Assembly (NCBI RefSeq): GCF_036345155.1
Contig: NZ_CP107772.1
Location: forward strand, 4,340,001 to 4,404,000
Reading direction: 5' to 3'
DNA from: Streptomyces sp. NBC_00582
Lineage (GTDB): Bacteria; Actinomycetota; Actinomycetes; Streptomycetales; Streptomycetaceae
Length of the DNA: 64,000 bases
Shown here: positions 16,245 through 25,169 of the stretch, piece by piece
Position numbering within the stretch: position 1 is the stretch's first letter
Layout: the number at the start of each line of letters is the position of its first letter
The notes under the pieces: generated by a model
Told to the model about the DNA's origin: nothing
Seen by the model: only the letters and a program-made list of their open reading frames with translations
Database searches by the model: none
Program-made: the position numbers and the translations under genes

Positions 16245-17798
16245 TCAGATCCAGCTCAGGGACCAGAGGCGGAACACGCCGTTGCCGTCGGCCAGGTACT
16301 GGCCGCCGCCGACGTCCGCGTCGGTGACGACGTACTCCTTGCGCTGCCACAGCGGGATCACCGGCACGTCGTCGGCGACGGTCTGCTGGAGGTTCCTGAA
16401 GTCGTCGGCGACCTGGCTGCGGTCGGCGTACCGCTGGCTGTTGGTGATGTACCCGTCGACGGTCTTGCTGCTGTAGCCGGTGTTCATGGTGGAGCCGGTG
16501 CCGACGAGCGGGCCCGCGTAGGTGTCCGGGTCGGGGTAGTCGGCGACCCAGCCGACGGCGTACGCGTCGAGCTTGCCGCTCGCCCACCGCTTCTGGAAGT
16601 CGGTCCACTCGTAACCCTTGACGTCCACCTTGAACAGACCGGAGGCCTCGAGCTGCCGCTTGATCTCCTTCGCCTCGGCCTCGGCGGCGCCGCTGCCCAG
16701 GCCGTAGCCGTAGGTGAAGTGCACCGGGATGCTGACGCCGGCCTCCTGAAGGAGCTTGCCGGCCTTCTCGGTGCTCTGCCGGGGATAGGTGTCGAAGAAC
16801 GAGGTCGTGTGGCCGGTGAGGCCCGCCGGGATGAGCGAGTACAGCGGGTCGACGGTGCCGTCGTAGACGGTCGCGGCGAGCTGTTCGCGGTTGATCAGCC
16901 ACGCCATCGCCTTGCGTACGTCCGTGGAGTGCAGCGGCGAGGACGCGCGGGTGTTGAAGTACAGGTTGCGGGTCTCGGAGCTGTCGGCCTCGCTGACGCG
17001 CATGTCGGGGTCGCTGGCGTTGAGGGAGGCGAGGACGGCGGGCGGGAGCTGACGGGAGGCCACGTCGAGGTCCTTGGCCTTCCACCCCTTCTCCAGGGCG
17101 TCCGGGTCGGCGTAGTAACGCAGTTCGATCGGCGCGCCGGTCTTCACGGCGCCCTTGTAGCGCGCGTTGGGTTCGAGGTCGACCCGCTTGCCCTTTGTGT
17201 ACGACGCCAGCGTGTACGGGCCCGTGCCGTCGACGGAGGTGCCGCTGCGCAGGCCGTCGGCCGGGTAGCGGGTGTGGTCGACGATCGAACCGGCTCCGGT
17301 GGCCACCTTGAACGGGAAGGTGGCGTCCGGGGTGGTCAGATGGAAGGTGACCTTCAGACCGTCGGCGTCCACCGACTTCAGGGTGGACAGCAGCGAGGCC
17401 GGACCGACATCGGCGTTGATCTTCTTGACCCGGTCGAAGGAGAACTTCACGTCCTCGGCGGTCACCTTGCGGCCGCTGGGGAAGGTGAGGTCGTCCCGCA
17501 GCTCGCAGGTGTACGTGGTCAGCCCGCTCTTCGGGAAGGAACAGCTTTTGGCGGCGTCCGGGACGGGTGAGACGCCGCCCGGCGCGTAGGTCAGCAGCGA
17601 CTGGAAGACGTTGCTGAACAACGCCCAGGAACCGGCGTCGTAGGCGCCCGCCGGGTCGAGTGACGTGATGGTGTCCGTCGTGCCCACGGTGATGGTGGCG
17701 TCGCTGTTCTCCCGCGACGGCAGCAACTGCCAGCCGCCCAAGCCCACGATCGCGAGAACCAGCAGTGTCACGAGGATCCGCATGCGAACCGAGCGCAT
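16245..17798 (-). CDS. ABC transporter solute-binding protein, family 5 (peptide/opine type)
   Basis: Extracytoplasmic binding protein of about 517 residues from the DppA/OppA family. Family signs include TITSLDPAGAYDAG near the N-terminus, DLTFPSGRKVTAEDVKFSFDR, and NTRASSPLHSTDVRKAMAWL. The ATG at 17798 is used because GGAGGG lies upstream. The N-terminus has one hydrophobic helix (ILVTLLVLAIVGLGGWQLL) but no lipobox Cys, so it may be anchored by an uncleaved helix rather than lipid. No permease or ATPase genes are next to it, so it is an orphan binding protein. Confidence 0.88.
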   Translation of the reverse strand: MRSVRMRILVTLLVLAIVGLGGWQLLPSRENSDATITVGTTDTITSLDPAGAYDAGSWALFSNVFQSLLTYAPGGVSPVPDAAKSCSFPKSGLTTYTCELRDDLTFPSGRKVTAEDVKFSFDRVKKINADVGPASLLSTLKSVDADGLKVTFHLTTPDATFPFKVATGAGSIVDHTRYPADGLRSGTSVDGTGPYTLASYTKGKRVDLEPNARYKGAVKTGAPIELRYYADPDALEKGWKAKDLDVASRQLPPAVLASLNASDPDMRVSEADSSETRNLYFNTRASSPLHSTDVRKAMAWLINREQLAATVYDGTVDPLYSLIPAGLTGHTTSFFDTYPRQSTEKAGKLLQEAGVSIPVHFTYGYGLGSGAAEAEAKEIKRQLEASGLFKVDVKGYEWTDFQKRWASGKLDAYAVGWVADYPDPDTYAGPLVGTGSTMNTGYSSKTVDGYITNSQRYADRSQVADDFRNLQQTVADDVPVIPLWQRKEYVVTDADVGGGQYLADGNGVFRLWSLSWI

Positions 17799-17983
17799 GG
17801 TGATGCCCTGCCCTCCCCGGGCCACAAGAAGGCCCAGTACTACACAGAAAGCCACCCCCCTTGGTGGCGGGCTCACCTAACCACACGTGTTTCGGCGGGC
17901 GGAAGGGACTTCTGGGTAGGTGAGAAAGAACTTACCGACGCGTTGTTTCCAGCCGGTTTCACAGGATTTTCTCAAGGTCCGCC

Positions 17984-19273
17984 TCAGGCCTGACGGGACG
18001 CCAGCTCGATCACCGTGATGTCCGAGGGCGCGCCCACGCGCGTCGGCGGGCCCCAGGCACCGGCGCCCCGCGAGACGTACAACTGGGTGTCGCCGTAGCG
18101 TTCCAGACCGGCCAGGGTCGGGTTCGCGGCCCCGGCGATCAGGTTGCCGGGGAAGAGCTGTCCGCCGTGGGTGTGGCCGGAGAGCTGGAGGTCGACGCCG
18201 TGGCGTACGGCGTCGTGGATCTGGACGGGCTGGTGGGCGAGGAGCACGCACGCGCGCGTGGTGTCCCGGTCGCCGAGGGCGCGGGTGAAGTCGGGGCCCT
18301 GGCCCTCGCTCTCACCTGCGAGGTCGTTGACACCGGCGAGGTCGAACCAGGGGAGTTCGGTGCGCTCGTTCTCCAGGGGGTCGATGCCGAGCCGGCGCAC
18401 CTCCTCGACCCACTGTTCGGCGCCGGAGAAGTACTCGTGGTTGCCGGTGACGAAGAAGCTGCCGTGCCGGGCGCGCAGCCCGGCGAGCGGGGCGGCCGCC
18501 GGGCCCAGGTCCTTCACACTGCCGTCGACGAGGTCGCCGACGACGGCGATCAGGTCGGGCTGGGTGGCGTTGATCGTGTCGACGACCTTCTGCGCGAAGC
18601 CCCGGCCGAGGACCGGGCCGAGGTGGATGTCGCTGACGACGGCGATCCGGTAGCCGTGGGCGGTGCGCGGAAGCTTGGCCAGCGGGACGGTCACCCGCTT
18701 CACCTTCGGACCGCGCAGCACGCCGTAGGTACCGGCGCCGACGGTCCCCACGGCCACCGCGGCGGCGGCGCCGCCGACCACGCGGGAGACGAAGAGGCGT
18801 CGGGAGGGGCCGCCCGTTTCGGCCGGGGGGGCCACCGGCTCCGACGGCTCGGGGCCGGGAGGCCCGGCCGGTGACTCCGGGGCGACCGGGGCCGACCGCT
18901 CGGCCGCACCGGTGCGGGCCCCCGCCGGGACCGGTGCAGGCGCCGGCTGCCCGGCGCGGGCCCGCCGCTCCAGGAAGCGGCGCAGCAGGGGTCGTACGAT
19001 CTCGCCCGCGACGACGCCCAGCAGCAGGTAGATCGACAGGGCGAGCCACAGGAAGCCCGGCCAGGCGAGGGTGCGCTGGAGCCAGAAGGGGGCGCCGGTG
19101 CGCTCCCCGACGAGGGCGCCGATCGCCAGGGCCCAGCCGCCCGCGATCAGTGCGGCGCCGCCGCGTCGTGCCCAGCCGGGGCCGCGGGTCGTGTCGCGGA
19201 ACAGTCGGCGCCACAGGTACCAGTTGGCGCCGACCAGGACCGTCAGCGCGAGCAGCGCGAAGACAACCACCAT
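17984..19273 (-). CDS. Membrane-anchored metallophosphoesterase (YaeI-like)
   Basis: A 429-residue protein with three or four N-terminal transmembrane helices, a Pro/Ala-rich linker, one further helix, then a calcineurin-like phosphoesterase domain. Metal-binding motifs are in order: VVSDIHLG, VVGDLVDGSV, FVTGNHEYF, LLAHQP and SGHTHGGQ. The arrangement matches UDP-2,3-diacylglucosamine-hydrolase-like YaeI proteins, but the natural substrate in Streptomyces is unknown. It lies three bases before the SCO4848-type gene in the same direction. Confidence 0.9.
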   Translation of the reverse strand: MVVVFALLALTVLVGANWYLWRRLFRDTTRGPGWARRGGAALIAGGWALAIGALVGERTGAPFWLQRTLAWPGFLWLALSIYLLLGVVAGEIVRPLLRRFLERRARAGQPAPAPVPAGARTGAAERSAPVAPESPAGPPGPEPSEPVAPPAETGGPSRRLFVSRVVGGAAAAVAVGTVGAGTYGVLRGPKVKRVTVPLAKLPRTAHGYRIAVVSDIHLGPVLGRGFAQKVVDTINATQPDLIAVVGDLVDGSVKDLGPAAAPLAGLRARHGSFFVTGNHEYFSGAEQWVEEVRRLGIDPLENERTELPWFDLAGVNDLAGESEGQGPDFTRALGDRDTTRACVLLAHQPVQIHDAVRHGVDLQLSGHTHGGQLFPGNLIAGAANPTLAGLERYGDTQLYVSRGAGAWGPPTRVGAPSDITVIELASRQA

Positions 19274-19276
19274 CGG

Positions 19277-19516
19277 CTATGACGTCCGGCGCAGTGCGCG
19301 CAGACCGCGCAACCCGATGACCCCGATGGCCGTCCCCAATACGAAGGAGACGACGGCGAGCGTCAGGTGGACCCAGAAGTACGCCGTGGGGTGGCCGTCG
19401 TCGAAGGCGAGCCCACTGCTGTCCTTGGCCAGGTTTTTGATGAAAGTGACCCAGATGATCCAGCTCCACACCCCGAAGGCGAGCAGGAACCAGGAGAGGG
19501 GGCGGCTGAGCTTCAT
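19277..19516 (-). CDS. SCO4848-family small membrane protein
   Basis: A 79-residue protein with two transmembrane helices (PLSWFLLAFGVWSWIIWVTF and YFWVHLTLAVVSFVLGTAIG). It is conserved next to the dac gene in Streptomyces and I recognise it as the SCO4848 type; function unknown. The ATG at 19516 is the natural start although the frame is open much further upstream. It forms an operon with the metallophosphoesterase. Confidence 0.82.
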   Translation of the reverse strand: MKLSRPLSWFLLAFGVWSWIIWVTFIKNLAKDSSGLAFDDGHPTAYFWVHLTLAVVSFVLGTAIGVIGLRGLRALRRTS

Positions 19517-19619
19517 GGGTTCAGTATCGCCGTCGGGTGTCCGGTTCGATGACGGGGGTGGGGAGGGCGGCGGGACTTCCCGTCGCCTGCCAGGTACGTT
19601 CTCCGTCGTGCCCGCACCC

Positions 19620-20927
19620 ATGAAGCAGACCGTCAGGCGATCCCTGCTGGTCACCGCAGCGTCCCTCACCTCGTTCGCGCTGTCGGCGCCCGTCTCCCTC
19701 GCCGCGCCGAGTCCGACTCCTTCTTCTTCTCCGTCTCCTTCCGGGAGCGCGTCCCCCTCGGCCACTCCCCCGGCGACGATGTCCAGCGTCGGCGGTGCCC
19801 GGCTCGGGCAGGCGGGGACGCAGGTGGCGCTCGCGGGGGACGCGCCGGTGGTGCCGAAGGATCTCACCGCGCGGTCGTGGATCGTCGCGGACGCGGAGTC
19901 GGGTGACGTGCTGGCGGCGCACAACGCGCACTGGCGGCTGCCCCCGGCGAGCACGATGAAGATGCTGTTCGCGGACACCGTGCTGCCGAAGTTCCCGAGG
20001 ACCACCGCGCACAAGGTCGTGCCGAAGGACCTGGAGGGCATCGGGTCGGGCTCCAGCCTGGTCGGGATAAAGGAGAACGAGACCTACACGGTCCACGACC
20101 TCTGGCTCGGGGTCTTCCTGCGGTCCGGCAACGACGCCGTGCATGTGCTGTCGTCGATGAACGGCGGAGTCGCGGACACCGTCAAGGAGATGAACCAGCA
20201 CGCCGAGGAGCTCCAGGCCCTCGACACGCACGTCGTCTCGCCCGACGGCTACGACGCTCCCGGGCAGGTCTCCTCCGCCTACGACCTGACGCTGATCGCT
20301 CGGTCGGGGCTGCAGAAGAAGGACTTCCGCGAGTACTGCTCGACGGTCTCGGCCAAGTTCCCGGGCGAGACGAAGAAGAACAAGAAGGGCAAGAAGGTCC
20401 GGGGGTCCTTCGAGATCCAGAACACCAACCGGCTGCTGGCCGGTGACTACGACATCTCGCAGTACCCGGGCATCGCGGGGGTGAAGAACGGCAACACGAC
20501 CAACGCGGGCGCGACCTTCACGGGGGTTGCCGAGCGTGCCGGGCGGGTGCTGCTCGTCACCGTGATGAACCCGGAGAAGACCGACCACAACGAGGTCTAC
20601 AAGGAGACCGCGAAGCTGTTCGACTGGGGGTTCGCCGCGGCCGGGAAGGTGACGCCGGTGGGCGAGCTGGTCCCGCCGCAGGGGGCGGCGCCCAGCGCGC
20701 AGGCCAGTGCGCAGCCGGGTGCGAACCCGTCCTCCGGCGCGTCCGCGGAGGCCGGCAGGGGCGGCACCTCCCAGCAGCCGGTGGCGAGCGCGGTCGCCGA
20801 CGACGGCTCCCGCGGCATGTGGACCGCACTGGGCATCGCGGGCGGCGTGGTGGTGCTGCTCGCCGCCGGGGCGTACGTCGTCAACCGCCGCTGGCCGTTG
20901 CCGGATCTGGTACGCCGTCGCCGCTGA
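19620..20927 (+). CDS. dac: D-alanyl-D-alanine carboxypeptidase (class A low-molecular-weight PBP)
   Basis: Serine peptidase that trims the peptidoglycan stem pentapeptide. The N-terminus has a signal peptide (SLLVTAASLTSFALSAPVSLAA) and a Ser/Pro linker. Active-site motifs are PASTMKM (SxxK), LRSGNDAV (SxN) and GVKNGNTTNAG (KTG-type, here K-N-G). A C-terminal TM helix (LGIAGGVVVLLAAGAYVV) with a basic tail anchors it. About 435 residues from ATG 19620; GTG 19608 is an alternative and TACGTT just ahead of it could give a leaderless mRNA. The 3' end overlaps the convergent BrkB-type gene by 47 bases. Confidence 0.9.
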   Translation: MKQTVRRSLLVTAASLTSFALSAPVSLAAPSPTPSSSPSPSGSASPSATPPATMSSVGGARLGQAGTQVALAGDAPVVPKDLTARSWIVADAESGDVLAAHNAHWRLPPASTMKMLFADTVLPKFPRTTAHKVVPKDLEGIGSGSSLVGIKENETYTVHDLWLGVFLRSGNDAVHVLSSMNGGVADTVKEMNQHAEELQALDTHVVSPDGYDAPGQVSSAYDLTLIARSGLQKKDFREYCSTVSAKFPGETKKNKKGKKVRGSFEIQNTNRLLAGDYDISQYPGIAGVKNGNTTNAGATFTGVAERAGRVLLVTVMNPEKTDHNEVYKETAKLFDWGFAAAGKVTPVGELVPPQGAAPSAQASAQPGANPSSGASAEAGRGGTSQQPVASAVADDGSRGMWTALGIAGGVVVLLAAGAYVVNRRWPLPDLVRRRR

Positions 20928-21798
20928 CGTCTTCGTCGAACGCGCTCTCGGGCGCGCTGCCGGTGGCTGTCCAGGCGGCGCAGTACAGGACCAGTTTCGA
21001 GGTGAGGTTGATCCACAGCAGCAGGGCGATGGGGACGCCGAACGCGCCGTACATGCTCTTGCCGGCCACGCCCTGCATATAGCCGCTGAGCAGGAGCTTC
21101 AGCAGTTCGAAGCCGACGGCGCCGATCAGGGCCGCGACGAGGAGACGGCGGCGGGTGGGCTCTACGCCGGGCAGCAAGGTCAGGACGTACAGCAGGAGCA
21201 GGAAGTCGGCGAGGACGGCGATGGTGAAGGCGGCGACGCGCAGCAGGATGCCGCCCCAGCCCGCCTTGTCGATGCCGAGGGCGTCGGTGATCCGGCCGAC
21301 CAGGGCGGAGGCGACGGTGGAGATGGCGAGGGTGACGAGGACCGCGCCGCCGAGTCCGACGAGGATGCCGGCGTCCTTGCCCTTGCTGAGGACCGGGTTC
21401 TCCTCCTGGTCGGGCAGCTCCCACACCGCGCGCAGACAGTCCCGCATCTGACCGACCCAGCCGATGCCGGTGAGCAGCAGCAGGGCGCCGGCGATGAGGC
21501 CGACCGTGCCGGCGTTCTGCACCAGGTCGTGGATGTTGAGCTGGTCGGAGATGCCGGGGACCTGGTCGGCGATCTTGTTCTGGAGTTCCTGCTGCTGGGA
21601 CTCGCTGAGGGTGGCTGCGGCGATCGCGGCGGCCAGGGTGAGCAGCGGGAAGAGCGCGATGAAGCTGATGAACGTCATCGCGGCGGCGAGCCGGGTCCAT
21701 TTCACCCGGTCCAGTCGTTCGTACGACCGCCACCCGTGCGTGGCCATGAGGCGGGCCACCCACGGCCCGATGCCGGGAAGCTGTTTCAGCCAGTCCAT
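20881..21798 (-). CDS. YihY/virulence factor BrkB family membrane protein
   Basis: About 305 residues with six transmembrane helices. The family core is visible: AAAMTFISFIALFPLLTLAAA near residue 40, the central GALLLLTGIGWVGQMRDCLRAVWELP, and YGAFGVPIALLLWINLTSKLVLYCAAW near the end. The biochemical role of these proteins is not settled. The stop lies inside the 3' end of dac on the other strand. Confidence 0.9.
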   Translation of the reverse strand: MDWLKQLPGIGPWVARLMATHGWRSYERLDRVKWTRLAAAMTFISFIALFPLLTLAAAIAAATLSESQQQELQNKIADQVPGISDQLNIHDLVQNAGTVGLIAGALLLLTGIGWVGQMRDCLRAVWELPDQEENPVLSKGKDAGILVGLGGAVLVTLAISTVASALVGRITDALGIDKAGWGGILLRVAAFTIAVLADFLLLLYVLTLLPGVEPTRRRLLVAALIGAVGFELLKLLLSGYMQGVAGKSMYGAFGVPIALLLWINLTSKLVLYCAAWTATGSAPESAFDEDVSGDGVPDPATASGG

Positions 21799-22223
21799 GA
21801 TCCGACTCTGCCCCGCTCGCGGTGGTTGACGCGAAAGACGAGGGTCCGAGTACCCCAGAAACGCAGGACAGTCGCCAGGGCCATGCCGACGACGGCCCCG
21901 GAGACGGTGTCGGCGCGCCGTGAGGTGAGTCCGAGGCCGTAGTGGCTGACGGTGAGACAGAGGAGCTGGACGAGGGCGCCGGCGAGGTTGACGGCGAAGA
22001 ACACGGCGTAGGAGTGCGGGCCACGCGCGCGTGCGTGGCGGTAGGTGCCGAGCGTGTTGCCGAGGTAGGCGACCGTGCACCCCGCGAGGAAGGACAGGGT
22101 CTTCGCGGTGAGCGGGCCGAGTCCGGCCGGGCCGCGCAGCCAGGTGAAGAGGCCGAGGTCGGCGGCGTAGGCGACGAGGCCCACGGCGGCGAAGCCCAGC
22201 AGCTCGCGGCGGGCGGCTACCAA
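21786..22223 (-). CDS. GtrA family membrane protein (possible polyprenyl-phospho-sugar flippase)
   Basis: About 145 residues with four transmembrane helices of the GtrA/DPMS3 type: ELLGFAAVGLVAYAADLGLF, TAKTLSFLAGCTVAYLGNTLG and following. GtrA proteins help move polyprenyl-linked sugars across membranes; mycobacterial Rv3789, next to DprE1/DprE2, belongs here. There is no ATG or GTG at the expected place; a TTG at 22223, overlapping the end of the UbiA gene by seven bases, fits best. It lies downstream of the UbiA and PAP2 genes, consistent with a decaprenyl-phospho-pentose pathway. Confidence 0.8.
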   Translation of the reverse strand: MVAARRELLGFAAVGLVAYAADLGLFTWLRGPAGLGPLTAKTLSFLAGCTVAYLGNTLGTYRHARARGPHSYAVFFAVNLAGALVQLLCLTVSHYGLGLTSRRADTVSGAVVGMALATVLRFWGTRTLVFRVNHRERGRVGSWTG

Positions 22224-23170
22224 TGGGCCACCGCCAGCGCGTACATGGCGAGCCAGGCGAGGCCGATCAGGGCGAGGGCGCGGTCGCCGAGGACCACCTC
22301 CTCGGGTTCGCCCGCGGTGCCGCGGTCGGCGAAGACGGCGTAGCGCAGGACGGCGAGGATGAACGCGACCATCGAGAGCTGACGCCAGGGCAGCAGGCCG
22401 GGGTGCGGGGCGCCGCTCTCCTCCAGGGCCCACAGGCAGTAGCCGAGGACGGCGACCCCGGCCGCGAGCTGCCAGACGAAGCGCAGGTAGCCGGTGGTGT
22501 ACTCGGTGAGCAACACGCGGGTGACCCCCGCTTTTCCGGCCATCTGGACGGCCTCGGAGTAGCGCTTGGCGGAGACCATGAACAGCGCGCCGAAGCCGGT
22601 GGTGATCAGGAACCAGCGGGAGAGCGGGATGCCGAGCGCGAGCCCGCCGGCCACGGCCCGCATGAGGAAGCCGGTGGTGACGACGACGAGGTCCACGACC
22701 AGGACGTGCTTCAGGCTGACGCAGTACGCCAGTTGCATGCCGAGGTAGGCGGTCAGCAGCAGCGCGACGGCCGGGTTCGTCAGCCGGGCCGCGAGGAGCG
22801 GCGCGAGGACCGCGAGGGCGCCTCCGACGGCGTACGCGACCGGTACGGGGACCTGTCCGGCGGCGACCGGGCGGTGCCGTTTGACGGGGTGGGCGCGGTC
22901 TGCCTCGGCGTCGCGGGCGTCGTTGACCAGGTAGACGGCGGCGGCGCAGGCGGTGAACAGGGCGAAGACCAGGGCGAGTTCGGTGAGCGTGCCGGCGGTG
23001 AGGAGCCGGCCGGCCGCGGCGGGGGCGGCGACGACGAGGGCGTTCTTGACCCACTGTTTGGGGCGGGCGGTACGCAGGAGGCCGCGCAGCAGGCCGCCGG
23101 GGCGGGGGCTCCGCGGCGGCGGGACGCGGCGGCGGTGGGTGCGCTGCGGGTGGAGGACCGTGTCAGCCAT
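22217..23170 (-). CDS. Decaprenyl-phosphate phosphoribosyltransferase (UbiA superfamily)
   Basis: A 317-residue integral membrane prenyltransferase, most like DPPR synthase (mycobacterial UbiA/Rv3806c), which moves phosphoribose from PRPP to decaprenyl phosphate. The first Asp-rich motif is NDARDAEADRAHPVKRHRP, with the N-D-x-x-D and D-x-x-H-P-x-K-R-x-R-P pattern of this subfamily; RPKQWVKN near the N-terminus is also typical. Eight or nine helices follow. The start overlaps the end of the PAP2 gene by eight bases, and the next gene is GtrA. Confidence 0.88.
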   Translation of the reverse strand: MADTVLHPQRTHRRRVPPPRSPRPGGLLRGLLRTARPKQWVKNALVVAAPAAAGRLLTAGTLTELALVFALFTACAAAVYLVNDARDAEADRAHPVKRHRPVAAGQVPVPVAYAVGGALAVLAPLLAARLTNPAVALLLTAYLGMQLAYCVSLKHVLVVDLVVVTTGFLMRAVAGGLALGIPLSRWFLITTGFGALFMVSAKRYSEAVQMAGKAGVTRVLLTEYTTGYLRFVWQLAAGVAVLGYCLWALEESGAPHPGLLPWRQLSMVAFILAVLRYAVFADRGTAGEPEEVVLGDRALALIGLAWLAMYALAVAHW

Positions 23171-23681
23171 GGCGCCCCTCTGTCATCCACCGCTTTCCCA
23201 GGCGCGCCGTGAGCGCCCCGAGGGCCGCGCCGGCCGCCACGTCGGAGGGGTAGTGGACGCCGACGACGAGACGGGACAGGCACACCGCGAGGGCGAGGGG
23301 GGCGACGGCGGGTGCTCCGAGTGCGCCGAAGGCGACGGCGGCGGCCGCGGCGGAGGTCGCGTGCGAGCTGGGGAAGGAGTGCCGGCCCGCGGTGCGCACC
23401 AAGGGGTCGACGTGCGCGGGGCGCGGACGGCGCACGATCCGTTTCACCCCCATGCTGGCGACGTGCGCGCCCGCGGTGAGCGCGGTCGCGCGCAGCCAGG
23501 CGCCGCGCCGCGGGCCGTCCACGGCGGCTCCCACGAGGCCCGCCGTGAGCCACAGCGCGCCGTGCTCGCCCGCCCGGGACAGGGCGCGCGCGGCACCGGC
23601 GACGCGCGGATCCGCGCCGCTCGCGTGCAGCGCGGAAAGGATGCGGTGGTCCAGGTCGTCGAGGTCGTCGAGGGGGTCCAT
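23163..23681 (-). CDS. PAP2-type phosphatase (decaprenylphosphoryl-5-phosphoribose phosphatase candidate)
   Basis: About 172 residues with the PAP2 signature: KRIVRRPRP (motif 1), FPSSHATSAAA (motif 2) and SRLVVGVHYPSDVAAG (motif 3). In mycobacteria the PAP2 gene Rv3807c sits beside the DPPR synthase gene and is proposed to dephosphorylate decaprenylphosphoryl-5-phosphoribose; the same pairing is seen here. ATG 23681 is the first start after the divergent promoter region. A general undecaprenyl-pyrophosphate phosphatase role cannot be excluded. Confidence 0.85.
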   Translation of the reverse strand: MDPLDDLDDLDHRILSALHASGADPRVAGAARALSRAGEHGALWLTAGLVGAAVDGPRRGAWLRATALTAGAHVASMGVKRIVRRPRPAHVDPLVRTAGRHSFPSSHATSAAAAAVAFGALGAPAVAPLALAVCLSRLVVGVHYPSDVAAGAALGALTARLGKRWMTEGRHG

Positions 23682-23814
23682 GCGGATCAACTGTTCACGC
23701 CGACCCCGGTGGAACTCCGGCAATATTGAGCGACATCCCATTAATCACCCATTTCGGGGAGCATCGGGAGGTTTCAAAACTAATCGCCGATACAGGGGCG
23801 ATACGGTCGCCACC

Positions 23815-25161
23815 ATGCCTGCCGAGACCGTTCCCGTCACCGGATGGGGCCGCACCGCTCCCTCCGCCGCCCGTCTGATCCGTCCCCGGACGTACGAGGA
23901 GGCCGTGGCCGCGGTCCGGGAGTGCGGGGTCCGCGGAGGCATCCCCAGGGGGCTGGGGCGGGCGTACGGGGACGCGGCACAGAACGCCGGCGGGGCGGTG
24001 TGGGACATGACCGGCCTGGACCGGATCCATGTCGTCGACGTGGCCGGCGGGACCGTGCTGTGCGACGCGGGCGTCTCGCTGCACCGGCTGATGGAGGTGC
24101 TGCTGCCGCTCGGCTGGTTCGTGCCGGTGACCCCGGGCACCCGGTACGTCACCGTCGGCGGCGCGATCGGCGCCGACATCCACGGCAAGAACCACCACGT
24201 CTCCGGCTCCTTCGCCCGTCATGTGCTGTCCTTCGAGCTGCTCACCGCCGACGGCGCGATCCGCACGGTGGGCCACGGCACCCCGCTGTTCGAGGCGACC
24301 GCCGGCGGCATGGGCCTGACCGGGGTGATCCTCACGGCCACGGTCCGGCTCCAGCCCGTCGAGACGTCCCTGATGACGGTCGACACCGAACGCGCCGCCG
24401 ACCTCGACGACCTGATGGCCCGGCTGACCGCCGGCGACCACCGCTACCGCTACTCCGTCGCCTGGATCGACCTCCTCGCGCGCGGGGCGGCCACCGGGCG
24501 CGCGGTGCTCACCCGCGGCGACCACGCGCCCCTGGACGCGCTGCCCGCCCGCGCCCGCCGCACGCCGCTCGCCTTCCGCCCCTCCCGCCTCCCGGCCGCC
24601 CCCACCCTGCCGAGCGGCCTGCTGAACCGGACGACCGTCGGATGGTTCAACGAACTCTGGTACCGCAGGGCGCCCCGCGCGCGGACCGGCGAACTCCAGC
24701 GCCTCTCCGCGTTCTTCCACCCCCTCGACGGCGTCCCGCACTGGAACCGCGTCTACGGCAGGAGCGGCTTCGTGCAGTACCAGTTCGTCGTCGGGTACGG
24801 CCACGAGGACGCCCTGCGCCGGATCGTGGACCGCATCGGCGCGCACCGCTGCCCGTCCTTCCTCGCCGTCCTCAAGCGGTTCGGGGAGGCCGACCCCGGC
24901 TGGCTCTCCTTCCCGCGCCCCGGCTGGACGCTCGCCCTGGACATCCCGGCCGCCCTGCCCGGCCTCGGCGCCTTCCTCGACGAGCTGGACGAGGAGGTCG
25001 CGTCCGCCGGCGGACGCGTCTACCTCGCCAAGGACTCCCGGCTGCGCCCCGAACTGCTCACCGCGATGTACCCGCGCCTGGCCGACTTCCGCGCGCTGCG
25101 CGCCGAGCTGGACCCGCGCGGGGTGCTCACCTCCGATCTGTCCCGGCGCCTCAACCTCTAG
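23815..25161 (+). CDS. dprE1: Decaprenylphosphoryl-beta-D-ribose 2'-oxidase (DprE1)
   Basis: Flavoenzyme of 448 residues that oxidises the 2'-hydroxyl of decaprenylphosphoryl ribose, the first half of the epimerisation to arabinose. N-terminal GRTAPSAARLIRPRTYEEA and the FAD-binding IPRGLGRAYGDAAQNAG and TVGGAIGADIHGKNHH are characteristic, as is Lys406 in YLAKDSRL, matching the catalytic/FAD-interacting Lys418 of the M. tuberculosis enzyme. The residue aligned with the benzothiazinone-target Cys387 (PGW-x-x-C-x-D) is Ala374 here. It is divergent from the UbiA-PAP2 genes and followed by dprE2. Confidence 0.9.
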   Translation: MPAETVPVTGWGRTAPSAARLIRPRTYEEAVAAVRECGVRGGIPRGLGRAYGDAAQNAGGAVWDMTGLDRIHVVDVAGGTVLCDAGVSLHRLMEVLLPLGWFVPVTPGTRYVTVGGAIGADIHGKNHHVSGSFARHVLSFELLTADGAIRTVGHGTPLFEATAGGMGLTGVILTATVRLQPVETSLMTVDTERAADLDDLMARLTAGDHRYRYSVAWIDLLARGAATGRAVLTRGDHAPLDALPARARRTPLAFRPSRLPAAPTLPSGLLNRTTVGWFNELWYRRAPRARTGELQRLSAFFHPLDGVPHWNRVYGRSGFVQYQFVVGYGHEDALRRIVDRIGAHRCPSFLAVLKRFGEADPGWLSFPRPGWTLALDIPAALPGLGAFLDELDEEVASAGGRVYLAKDSRLRPELLTAMYPRLADFRALRAELDPRGVLTSDLSRRLNL

Positions 25162-25169
25162 GAGCTGCA

